Shown piece after piece: positions 33,983-41,222 of a DNA stretch of 47,755 bases. The notes under the pieces are model-generated. The model was not told the DNA's origin and made no database searches. It saw nothing but the letters and a program-made list of their open reading frames with translations. Positions within the stretch are counted from its first letter, which is position 1. Each line of letters starts with the position of its first letter. The position numbers and the translations under genes are program-made. Location: positions 1 through 47,755 of the forward strand of contig JAQUXR010000019.1 in the NCBI GenBank assembly GCA_028692275.1. The letters are read 5' to 3'. This DNA comes from Frisingicoccus sp009929615. GTDB taxonomy: Bacteria > Bacillota > Clostridia > Lachnospirales > Lachnospiraceae.

Positions 33983-34666
33983 ATGCCAGAATATCCGACT
34001 GGAATTCACCCGGATGAAAATACACTCTCTTTATCAACGATTTCCCACGAACTAAGAAATCCTTTAACTTTAATACACAGTACGCTTCAACTCATAGGCT
34101 GTCATTACCCAGAAATCACCCAGGATCCTCTATGGCCCCAGCTTATTCTGGACATTGACTATATGTCCAAGCTTCTTTCCGAGCTGTCATCCTTAAATGC
34201 CAGCCAGCACCTCAATTATTCTCAGATTCACATTCGACATTTTCTGACAAATATCGTCTCCACCTTTTCTTCAACTGTTCAAAATCAACATAAAACACTC
34301 TCATTAAATTTTCATACATCCGAAATATATCTTATCGCTGATTCCTTAAAACTGCGTGAGGTATTTATTAATTTAATTAAAAATGCCCTGGATGCCACAG
34401 AGACAGGCGACCAAATTGTCCTGGATGTAAAATCCCGATGGAACCGGTTGATTATCACCGTCAGTGATTCCGGTTCAGGCATTGACAGCAGTCGTATTGC
34501 AACGATTTTCACTCCCTTCACCACCTATAAGCCTGACGGAACCGGACTCGGTCTGACTATTACGAAGAATATCATTACCGCCCATGGCGGTTCTATACAA
34601 GTCTATTCAAAAGTCGGCATAGGCACTAAGTTTCTAATCATCCTGCCTCTTCAGCCGCCAAAATAA
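33983..34666 (+). CDS. Small soluble orphan histidine kinase
   Basis: The 227-residue protein consists only of a dimerisation/phosphoacceptor domain (His22 in ISHELRNPLTLI) and an ATPase domain with N box NLIKNALDA, DSGSGI and GTGLGLTI. There is no sensor, transmembrane or linker region, and no response regulator beside it. Its H box resembles that of sporulation kinases (KinA-E type) that feed Spo0A, a possibility in a spore-former, but this is inference. AGGAAG precedes the ATG. It is divergent from the HIT-egsA unit and convergent with the Tad operon, sharing a terminator embedded in the last Tad gene. Confidence 0.85.
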   Translation: MPEYPTGIHPDENTLSLSTISHELRNPLTLIHSTLQLIGCHYPEITQDPLWPQLILDIDYMSKLLSELSSLNASQHLNYSQIHIRHFLTNIVSTFSSTVQNQHKTLSLNFHTSEIYLIADSLKLREVFINLIKNALDATETGDQIVLDVKSRWNRLIITVSDSGSGIDSSRIATIFTPFTTYKPDGTGLGLTITKNIITAHGGSIQVYSKVGIGTKFLIILPLQPPK

Positions 34667-34671
34667 TTTCT

Positions 34672-34710
34672 TTAAAACTGGCAGATAAATTCTAAATCTG
34701 CCAGTTTTAA
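34672..34710. terminator. Bidirectional terminator embedded in the end of the FHA gene
   Basis: Perfect 15-base arms, TTAAAACTGGCAGAT and ATCTGCCAGTTTTAA, around a nine-base loop. On the minus strand these bases encode the last 12 codons and the stop of the FHA protein; on plus they follow the kinase stop by five bases. Confidence 0.9.
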
Positions 34711-35739
34711 TATATCCCCCGTATGAAGTGTATATTCCATTCCAGGTTTCAAATATTCATCATTTCTAAAAGTTCCATTCACCGAGCTCATATCCACAAT
34801 TTTTATCTCTTGCCCTCTTGCTTCTAACCGTGCATGTATCCGACTGATTTGAGGCCAGTCCACACATCCGTCTACCTCCTCCGGTGCCCGACCAAGAATA
34901 TAGGGATATTTTTCCACCTGTATAACCGGCTGCTCATTATCCCCCATCGGCACAAGCATGAACTGCCTCTGCCCTAAAAGATCTTCCGGAATGTCCAATA
35001 TGGGAGAGGTATCTCCCAATCTGGTCTTTTCTTCATAAAAGTCATTTGGTTTGTCCGGTTTGGCATTTAATCTGCCAAAAAAGGTTTTAACTTTTTCAGA
35101 AAATCGGAAAGGGCTTCTATCCACATTACTGCCCTTTCCCAGTGGTTCTTTCTGTTCTTCCGCTGTTTCTATATCCTCACGTACTGTGCTCACCGCACGT
35201 TTTTCAGTCTGAAGTATCTCTAGAAAATCGCTTGTGGCACATCCACTTCCGTGAACTTTCTCATAAAAAGTATATGCCCATAGAACAGCTTTTTCATTGC
35301 CGTAATCCACCCAGTTCAGCCATTCTTCTGCCAATTTTTCCAGCTGCATCCAAAAATCCTTTCCATACCCAGGTATGTATAAATATTCCCATCCATGCTC
35401 ATTACTAAAAATATAGTCCATTTCCATCACCAGATTTGAAGGGTCCAGCAAATACTCATCCACGGTTTCCATCACCCGCGTTAATGATTTAATAAATTTT
35501 TCAATATGTGCGCAGTTCATTCTCTCATTTTTCAGATTTTCACACCAGGAATTCTTTTGATTGAGTACATACACCAATCCCTTACTCCTATTTTCTTCTA
35601 CTTCATAAAATGATACCAGACCCGGTATTTTCTGTTTAAACAGAAGATTTTCTTCATACTTTTCTCCACACCGGCCTTCACGGTCCACCCAGAGATAAGT
35701 ATTTTTCAAATCTTTATCCCTGTGGTTCTCCAACTCCAT
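34672..35739 (-). CDS. FHA-domain protein at the end of the Tad operon (DUF6382-like N-terminus)
   Basis: This 355-residue protein has an N-terminal region of about 200 residues resembling the Clostridia DUF6382 domain, a charged linker and a C-terminal FHA domain (about residues 265-353). The FHA motifs are YILGRAPEEVDG, ISRIHARLE and SVNGTFRNDEYL, the residues that bind phosphothreonine. It may link pilus assembly to Ser/Thr phosphorylation; no kinase gene is nearby. The start at 35739 has GGGGTG upstream and lies inside the end of the preceding TadE-like gene. Its last codons form a terminator stem. Confidence 0.85.
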   Translation of the reverse strand: MELENHRDKDLKNTYLWVDREGRCGEKYEENLLFKQKIPGLVSFYEVEENRSKGLVYVLNQKNSWCENLKNERMNCAHIEKFIKSLTRVMETVDEYLLDPSNLVMEMDYIFSNEHGWEYLYIPGYGKDFWMQLEKLAEEWLNWVDYGNEKAVLWAYTFYEKVHGSGCATSDFLEILQTEKRAVSTVREDIETAEEQKEPLGKGSNVDRSPFRFSEKVKTFFGRLNAKPDKPNDFYEEKTRLGDTSPILDIPEDLLGQRQFMLVPMGDNEQPVIQVEKYPYILGRAPEEVDGCVDWPQISRIHARLEARGQEIKIVDMSSVNGTFRNDEYLKPGMEYTLHTGDILKLADLEFICQF

Positions 35740-36208
35740 TCTCTGCACCCCCTTGTTCCGGCTTTGGTCTTCTTGGCAAATCTTCACTCTTAAAAATCAT
35801 GGCAGCCGCTTCTACTCTACAGTCTATCTGCCGTTGTCCTACGCTGAAGCCTCCCTGTATCTCAACCAGAATTTCTGTTCCAAACAAGCTCCGTTCAATA
35901 GATATATCACTAACATGTCCCCACAGAAGTTTACCTTCCAGCATTTGATACCCTTTTTCTTCTATAACTTCCGGCATTCTGTCAGCTGATGATTTCATTG
36001 CCTCATAATCCACTTCGCCAGTCCCCGGATGAACGGCCCTCCCCGTCCAAAAACTCCCATACATAGATAGTTCATCTGCCGTACTTTGGAGAACCATCCG
36101 GTCATGACAATAAAAACCTGCCACTATAATCAGTCCTGTTATGAAACAAATACAACAAATAATTACCGTTCCTTCCACTGTATAGCTGCCACGTCCTTTC
36201 CATTTCAC
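35714..36208 (-). CDS. TadE-like minor pilin 2
   Basis: The 164-residue protein has a short basic N-terminus, the processing motif GSYTVE and a hydrophobic segment (GTVIICCICFITGLIIVAG), then a soluble domain outside the cell and a Pro/Gly-rich end. The Gly with Glu at +5 is the class III (TadV/prepilin peptidase) cleavage pattern. I place the start at a GTG at 36208, ten bases after GGAG and overlapping the peptidase stop as GTGA; a GTG three codons earlier sits too close to the ribosome site. It belongs to the Tad operon and overlaps the FHA gene by 26 bases. Confidence 0.8.
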   Translation of the reverse strand: MKWKGRGSYTVEGTVIICCICFITGLIIVAGFYCHDRMVLQSTADELSMYGSFWTGRAVHPGTGEVDYEAMKSSADRMPEVIEEKGYQMLEGKLLWGHVSDISIERSLFGTEILVEIQGGFSVGQRQIDCRVEAAAMIFKSEDLPRRPKPEQGGAENGVGEPQG

Positions 36209-36624
36209 ATCAACCACGCTCCTATATATCCTATTGCCAGAAAGGGAACAAAGGGTACCGTTGACTTTCGATGCAGGCGGCCAGACACCAACGCTCCTAT
36301 TGAAAAGATTAATATTCCCATCCCACTGACAATAAGCATGCTAAGGCAAAACTTAACGCCTTCCAATACACCGATAATTAATATCAACAGACTGTCGCCA
36401 TCTCCAATACAGCCTCTGCCCCAACGGCCCAGCAGAAAACATGCACACCCCGGAAGAAGACCTTCCAGCCATCCTTTCAGAGCAATTTCACCACAAAAAA
36501 CATCTGCCAAAATCCCAAGAACTGCGAGTCCTACTGCCGGAAATATATATATCTTCTGCTCTTTTATATCTCTCCATATAGGATAAACAACAAGCAATCC
36601 ACTGCATATGTGTTTCACAAACAT
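36205..36624 (-). CDS. Prepilin peptidase (TadV/CpaA-like, A24 family)
   Basis: The 139-residue polytopic membrane protein is a small aspartic prepilin peptidase. The two catalytic Asp are seen in PIWRDIKEQKI (after the first helix) and in the GxGD motif CIGDGDSLL. About four to five helices are predicted. It should cleave the Flp1-like pilin and the TadE-like proteins of this operon. I take the start at 36624, with GGGGAAG upstream; an ATG at 36645 overlaps the previous gene and lacks a ribosome site. Confidence 0.85.
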   Translation of the reverse strand: MFVKHICSGLLVVYPIWRDIKEQKIYIFPAVGLAVLGILADVFCGEIALKGWLEGLLPGCACFLLGRWGRGCIGDGDSLLILIIGVLEGVKFCLSMLIVSGMGILIFSIGALVSGRLHRKSTVPFVPFLAIGYIGAWLM

Positions 36625-36629
36625 AACTT

Positions 36630-37544
36630 CTACTTCCCCGTGCATCTTTGGCAGGGTACCAACCCTGATATAGATGCTTCATCAGACTCCACTCTTTTGA
36701 TTGTCCGCTTTAAGCCGCTACAGCCCAGTCGGCTGTGATAACACTCACCGGTTTCCGTCAGATAAAATGTCTCCCCCTGCCAGATGTCATTTCCCACACA
36801 CCTTTCACAAGGCGGGTATGTGAGAGCATGTTCCCTGTCTGTTATATGAATACTTAATTTAATATGGCTGCACATCCTATCCTCATGATAAACCTGTCCA
36901 TTTTCAGCCACATAGACATAGGAATGGCCACTTTCTCCATATCTCTCTTCTTCTCCAGGCACATACCCGGTCCAGGCCCTTGTACATGCCCGGCTTTTCA
37001 GCCGTATTCCAGGTAACGGAATCAAGCCTTCCATAGGCTTAATCTGGTATGTGGCTTCCAGACATATCCACGAATCGCCTGCTAAAACCTGTGAGCCGGA
37101 AAAGTTGTATCCTGAAACAGACTGAACACCACCCGTCTCCATATCCTCCAGAGCACTCAGGCCAGCCCAGACTTTAACCATCCAGCTAGACTGAACACTT
37201 TCTTCATTTCTCCCTGCCTCAATTGCCAGTGCCAGTGCGCTATCTGTTAAAGATTGTTGAATCCTCTCATGAGCTCTGGCAACTGATATCAATGAAATAA
37301 ACGCTATCCAGGCAAACAACAACAAAGGGACAACAACTGCTGCCTCCACAGTCATACTCCCCAAAAGGGAGTGACGGCAGAATGCCTTTTTGTCAAAATG
37401 TGTGTGTATATTGTTCGGATATATTATCCTTGTAAGATTTTTATTGACATCTGTTATATTCTTAAAAATTAATGTTTGGTTTCTATGTAAAGCAGGTATC
37501 GCCTTTGGATTTTTTTTATTTTTTTGATATGGACAAAAAGACAT
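36630..37544 (-). CDS. TadE-like protein with duplicated Cys/His motifs
   Basis: This 304-residue protein has an unusually long basic N-terminus (about 61 residues), then GSMTVEAAVVVPLLLFAWIA, the class III processing and hydrophobic segment of TadE/TadF pseudopilins. The external part ends in two copies of a motif (residues about 211-249 and 261-302): Y-x-x-E-x-G, YH, four residues, CS, then PCxRC. Each copy supplies one His and three Cys and could bind zinc. A strong GGTGAGG site precedes the start, 16 bases after the DUF5702 stop. It lies between DUF5702 and the prepilin peptidase. Confidence 0.82.
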   Translation of the reverse strand: MSFCPYQKNKKNPKAIPALHRNQTLIFKNITDVNKNLTRIIYPNNIHTHFDKKAFCRHSLLGSMTVEAAVVVPLLLFAWIAFISLISVARAHERIQQSLTDSALALAIEAGRNEESVQSSWMVKVWAGLSALEDMETGGVQSVSGYNFSGSQVLAGDSWICLEATYQIKPMEGLIPLPGIRLKSRACTRAWTGYVPGEEERYGESGHSYVYVAENGQVYHEDRMCSHIKLSIHITDREHALTYPPCERCVGNDIWQGETFYLTETGECYHSRLGCSGLKRTIKRVESDEASISGLVPCQRCTGK

Positions 37545-37560
37545 TCCGCCCTCACCCCCT

Positions 37561-39072
37561 TTAATATGATGTCGCTGCCTGTGCCCGATAATTTACATTC
37601 ATTCCGAGTTCGCAGGCAAATATGGCCTGAACACCATAAATGCATTGTTCCATCCGAAAATTTTCATATCCTTCTTCCAGCCGTATATTCTTCTCCATCA
37701 AATTCGTCATTCTTCGGTATTTCGTATCCCTATTTGTCAGTGTCAGAAACAAAGTGAGATATCCCGCATAGTCCAAACCACCATCGCCCTTATTACCTTC
37801 CAAAACCTGGCCATTCAGCTGAAGCATCTTCTCCCACGTCAGATACCAGCTGGTATCATCCTTTAATATTGGAATCTTTCCGCCCCTTAACAAAGTCCGA
37901 CAATCTGCCAGTCCTTCTGCAAAAGCCCATGACACCTTTAACAAAAAGGCTATAACTTCTACAAACTGTGGAATAAGCAGTGCCGCTGATAATATCAATG
38001 CCGTTTCTTCCACCTGGACTCCCTTCTGTGGTGAACCCAGAAGATATGCTAGGTTCATAACACATCTCAATGCCAGAAGTTTCCACAAAACAGTTTTCAG
38101 ATTTTCTCTGTCACTTTCATTTCCAGCCAATATATACTCCAGTTCATAATCCAGAACTCTGTCATGCTCCACCTGGTCCTTTTTTAAAAGAGATGCATCT
38201 TTAAACACCTCAAACATATACATCTGTGCTGCCAAATCATTTATTCCCGACTGAATCCCACTGTCTATTTCCAAGGTGTTTTCCCAGCCTTTAAATAAGT
38301 TTTGTATATTTTCATCATCCATAAAGTCTATGTCGTCCTGTATACGTCGTCCTGCTTCTGGAAATGAAACGTCGGACATGGAACAAGTTTTTTCAGAAAT
38401 CTCATAGTTTTCCGGACAGGCCGCAACGAGAATCCCCTGATTCCAGATTTCTTCCACAAATTTTCTCGGGTCTTCAACCTTGCCGGTGGCGTCGCTTTCT
38501 TCCTGCCCCTCTACATCTTCTGGTGCCTCCACTTCATCGCTGCTTTCTGCTTCTACTGCTGCCTGAGCCGCTTCTTTCTTCTGACTCAAATCCCCCATCG
38601 CTGATGTGTTCTCTTCCCTCCACTTTGACACAACAAACTCTGTTCCCACATCAACCATCGCTTCTTTTCGGTTCAGACAGATTTCTCTGAGGAAGAAATC
38701 CCAATCGCCTCCAATAAGCGGTGTAAATATAGGCTCCTCTACCGTTCCGTGATTTTCCGAAAACTCCCAGCTACTTAAAAGATTGGCATTAAACACCTGC
38801 TCTAACTGTTCTTCCAGTTTCTCTTCCTGAAAGCCCGCCTGCCCAAATCCCCCATCCACTGCCAGAATTTGATAATATTCCTTTAACGGCTTATTGTATC
38901 CGGCCAAAAGGCTTTCCACACTTAATCTTGCTGCTCTTTCCACAGATGCTCTTCTCATATAAAAAACTGCTGAACGAAATTGTGCCAGAAGGAGAGCCAA
39001 TACAACCATAAAGAGCAGCATAGAAAATATCGTCACCTGGCCTTTGAGTTCTTTCTTTGCTCTCGTCGTCAT
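37561..39072 (-). CDS. DUF5702 pilus-locus protein (TadG-like position)
   Basis: The 503-residue protein has a basic N-terminus, KGQVTIFSMLLFMVVLALLL as a single N-terminal membrane segment, and a long external region with an acidic low-complexity stretch (EAESSDEVEAPEDVEGQEES, about 175-195). I recognise it as the DUF5702 type found in Clostridia Tad loci, possibly taking the place of TadG. It lacks the Glu at +5 seen in the other pilin-like proteins, so it may not be processed in the same way. Its ATG overlaps the Flp1 gene stop as ATGA. Confidence 0.8.
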   Translation of the reverse strand: MTTRAKKELKGQVTIFSMLLFMVVLALLLAQFRSAVFYMRRASVERAARLSVESLLAGYNKPLKEYYQILAVDGGFGQAGFQEEKLEEQLEQVFNANLLSSWEFSENHGTVEEPIFTPLIGGDWDFFLREICLNRKEAMVDVGTEFVVSKWREENTSAMGDLSQKKEAAQAAVEAESSDEVEAPEDVEGQEESDATGKVEDPRKFVEEIWNQGILVAACPENYEISEKTCSMSDVSFPEAGRRIQDDIDFMDDENIQNLFKGWENTLEIDSGIQSGINDLAAQMYMFEVFKDASLLKKDQVEHDRVLDYELEYILAGNESDRENLKTVLWKLLALRCVMNLAYLLGSPQKGVQVEETALILSAALLIPQFVEVIAFLLKVSWAFAEGLADCRTLLRGGKIPILKDDTSWYLTWEKMLQLNGQVLEGNKGDGGLDYAGYLTLFLTLTNRDTKYRRMTNLMEKNIRLEEGYENFRMEQCIYGVQAIFACELGMNVNYRAQAATSY

Positions 39073-39236
39073 ATACCCGAACTTTGACTTGTAATCCTAT
39101 CAAAGATATCATTGACTAAAGTCGTCAACTGCGACTTGAAAATCAGAATCAAACCAATTAAGACGACCAATATAAGAATAATTTCCACAACACCAATTCC
39201 TTGATTATCACCCCAAAAATTTCTAAACTTTCCCAT
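39069..39236 (-). CDS. Flp1-like type IVb pilin (55 residues)
   Basis: This short gene encodes a basic leader (MGKFRNFWGDNQG), the cleavage pattern G followed by IGVVE with Glu at +5, a hydrophobic helix (IILILVVLIGLILIF) and a short polar tail (KSQLTTLVNDIFDRITSQS). That is the layout of a Flp/Flp1-type major pilin. GGAGG lies four bases before the ATG, the gene is nine bases after tadC, and its TGA overlaps the next ATG. The size, context and motif make it the probable pilus subunit of the operon. Confidence 0.9.
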   Translation of the reverse strand: MGKFRNFWGDNQGIGVVEIILILVVLIGLILIFKSQLTTLVNDIFDRITSQSSGI

Positions 39237-39244
39237 ATACCCTC

Positions 39245-40459
39245 CTATATATTCATTGACAGAAATGCCGGAACTATCAGCATGGCAAAAACAACTGTCA
39301 TCAGCAGAACCATCGGAAACAATAACTTTGTGCCCGCTTCCTCCGCCATCTTTCTTGCATTTTCACGCCGTATAATCTCAGCTTCTCCAACCTCCTGTGC
39401 CAGCAATTGATTCATTCCTTTTGCTCCCCTCCGAATCTGTTGGATAAGCAGGGATGCAAAACGAATATAATTTTGTGTTCCACACCTTCTTCCAAAATTC
39501 TCATAGGCCTTCAATTCGGAGACCCCATAATTCATTTCCCTCTGTGCAATCATCATTTCCTCGTAGCCCCATCGAACTTTCCCTGTATTTTGACACCATT
39601 CCTGATAATCTAAAATCATTTTTTCCCAGGCACTTCGCACGGTCATCCCCGAACCAATTAACAAAATCATCCGGTAAACAACATCCGGATAGTCCCGATT
39701 CAGCCCCATTTCTCTCGCTTTGAGTTTTTGAAGCTGATTTTCTTTTTTTCGCATAAATAATAGTGCCATCCCCAGGTTTCCTAATATAAATATCTTAGAC
39801 CATGGTGATTCTCTGGGAAGATACCACTTAACTGTTTTTCCCCCAACCGATTCCGGAAGAATTAGACGATTTTCAGTTCTACTGCTCTCCTGAAATTCCT
39901 CTACTGCCTCATGAACAGCCTGAATCTCTGCTGCCTCCCCTTCCAGCACCGGGCCACCAATTGTTACAACATAATCATATCCCCTTTCCTCTTCTCCATA
40001 ATGGAGTACTGCTCGCACGCTGGTCTCTAAAGGTGCCGAGCGACGAGCCTCATCTGTAATTGTCCCATCACTTCGAATCCATCGAAAACTTTCCGGCAGC
40101 CATTCCACAGTCAGTCCTATATTCTGGATTTGCGTTGGAAAATAGAGATTTTCTGTCACCCATTCAGCTTTTTCATTACTTCCCAGCCAAACTGTATCCA
40201 ACCATTTCTTACCCTCCTCAAAAACCTTCTCCAGCTCTTCATTGGTATATATTTTCTCTCCGACTTCAATGGTAATTGGTATAAAACGTTCATCTACCCA
40301 TACTTCCATTGACATCTCTGTTTCTCCAGTTCCCGGTTTGCTGCGTTCCACCGCTGTAACCAGCTCTCCGGGACTCATTGCACTTTTAATCCACAAAGCC
40401 CCTATAAGACTTTCTACTGCAATTATCCCGGCAATTATCCCCTTTTTCTTTTTTTCCAT
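39245..40459 (-). CDS. TadC-like inner-membrane platform protein with N-terminal insertion
   Basis: The C-terminal half of this 404-residue protein (from about residue 220) is a type II secretion F domain like TadC, with the QQIRRGAKGMNQLLAQEVGE segment and final helices LLFPMVLLMTVVFAMLIV. The N-terminal half is unusual: a transmembrane helix (residues 8-25) is followed by about 190 mostly polar residues (for example LPESFRWIRSDGTITDEARR) before the next helix, so this part probably lies outside the membrane. I know no name for that domain. It is 13 bases after tadB. Confidence 0.82.
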   Translation of the reverse strand: MEKKKKGIIAGIIAVESLIGALWIKSAMSPGELVTAVERSKPGTGETEMSMEVWVDERFIPITIEVGEKIYTNEELEKVFEEGKKWLDTVWLGSNEKAEWVTENLYFPTQIQNIGLTVEWLPESFRWIRSDGTITDEARRSAPLETSVRAVLHYGEEERGYDYVVTIGGPVLEGEAAEIQAVHEAVEEFQESSRTENRLILPESVGGKTVKWYLPRESPWSKIFILGNLGMALLFMRKKENQLQKLKAREMGLNRDYPDVVYRMILLIGSGMTVRSAWEKMILDYQEWCQNTGKVRWGYEEMMIAQREMNYGVSELKAYENFGRRCGTQNYIRFASLLIQQIRRGAKGMNQLLAQEVGEAEIIRRENARKMAEEAGTKLLFPMVLLMTVVFAMLIVPAFLSMNI

Positions 40460-40472
40460 TTACGCTTCCCCA

Positions 40473-41222
40473 CTATCCACCGGCCTTTCGTAGAATCCAA
40501 ATACCTATAGCAATTGCCACACCATAGACACATAGACATAAACTCATAACCACCATTCCCGTTATGTTTCCAAATAAAACTTCCATAAATTCTGGCGAAA
40601 AACATCTCATATAGAAAACAATCCCTGCTGGAATGATACACATAAACGCAAACTCACTTCGTTTTGCACCAATCAGCCCTTCAATCTCATAAGTCGTTTC
40701 AATACGCCTTTGAATTTTCTCCACACTATCCCTGACCATCCCTGCAAGATTTCCACCCTGCCTTTTCCCCAATATAATCACCTGGGTAAAACTTTCAATA
40801 TCTTCTTCATCACACCGTTTTGACATTTCTTCCAAACACTGGGCTATGGGAATATTCCGTTCCATCTTCCTGCAGAGCATATCCAATTCCAAAATCATTC
40901 TTGCATCCGGTTTTAAACACCGCGTCATGTCCTGTAATGCTCTTTGAAGGCTTTCTTCCACTGTTGCTCCTGCCGACAGCGAACTATAAATGGATATTAT
41001 AACATCTTTAAATTCCATACGCAGCTGTTTCCGGCACTGTCTCTCCTTATATCTCCCCATTCCATAGCAGAAAACAGGATATGCCACCCAGCCAATTACA
41101 GAAATTAGCAGATTATCATAAAAAAGCCATCCCACACCGGCGCAAAACCCTATCCACAGCACTGCCAGCATCAGGTATGACCGAAGTGTCATACGATAAC
41201 CGCCTTCAGGTGTTAATTTCAA
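40473..41222 (-). CDS. tadB: TadB-like inner-membrane platform protein
   Basis: The 249-residue protein has two N-terminal helices, a cytoplasmic type II secretion F domain (SLSAGATVEESLQRAL, FTQVIILGKRQGGNLAGM) and two C-terminal helices. TadB and TadC form the membrane platform on which TadA acts. The start may be a TTG at 41222 overlapping the tadA stop (TTGA, AGGA upstream) or an ATG at 41192; I cannot decide by eye. Confidence 0.88.
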   Translation of the reverse strand: MKLTPEGGYRMTLRSYLMLAVLWIGFCAGVGWLFYDNLLISVIGWVAYPVFCYGMGRYKERQCRKQLRMEFKDVIISIYSSLSAGATVEESLQRALQDMTRCLKPDARMILELDMLCRKMERNIPIAQCLEEMSKRCDEEDIESFTQVIILGKRQGGNLAGMVRDSVEKIQRRIETTYEIEGLIGAKRSEFAFMCIIPAGIVFYMRCFSPEFMEVLFGNITGMVVMSLCLCVYGVAIAIGIWILRKAGG

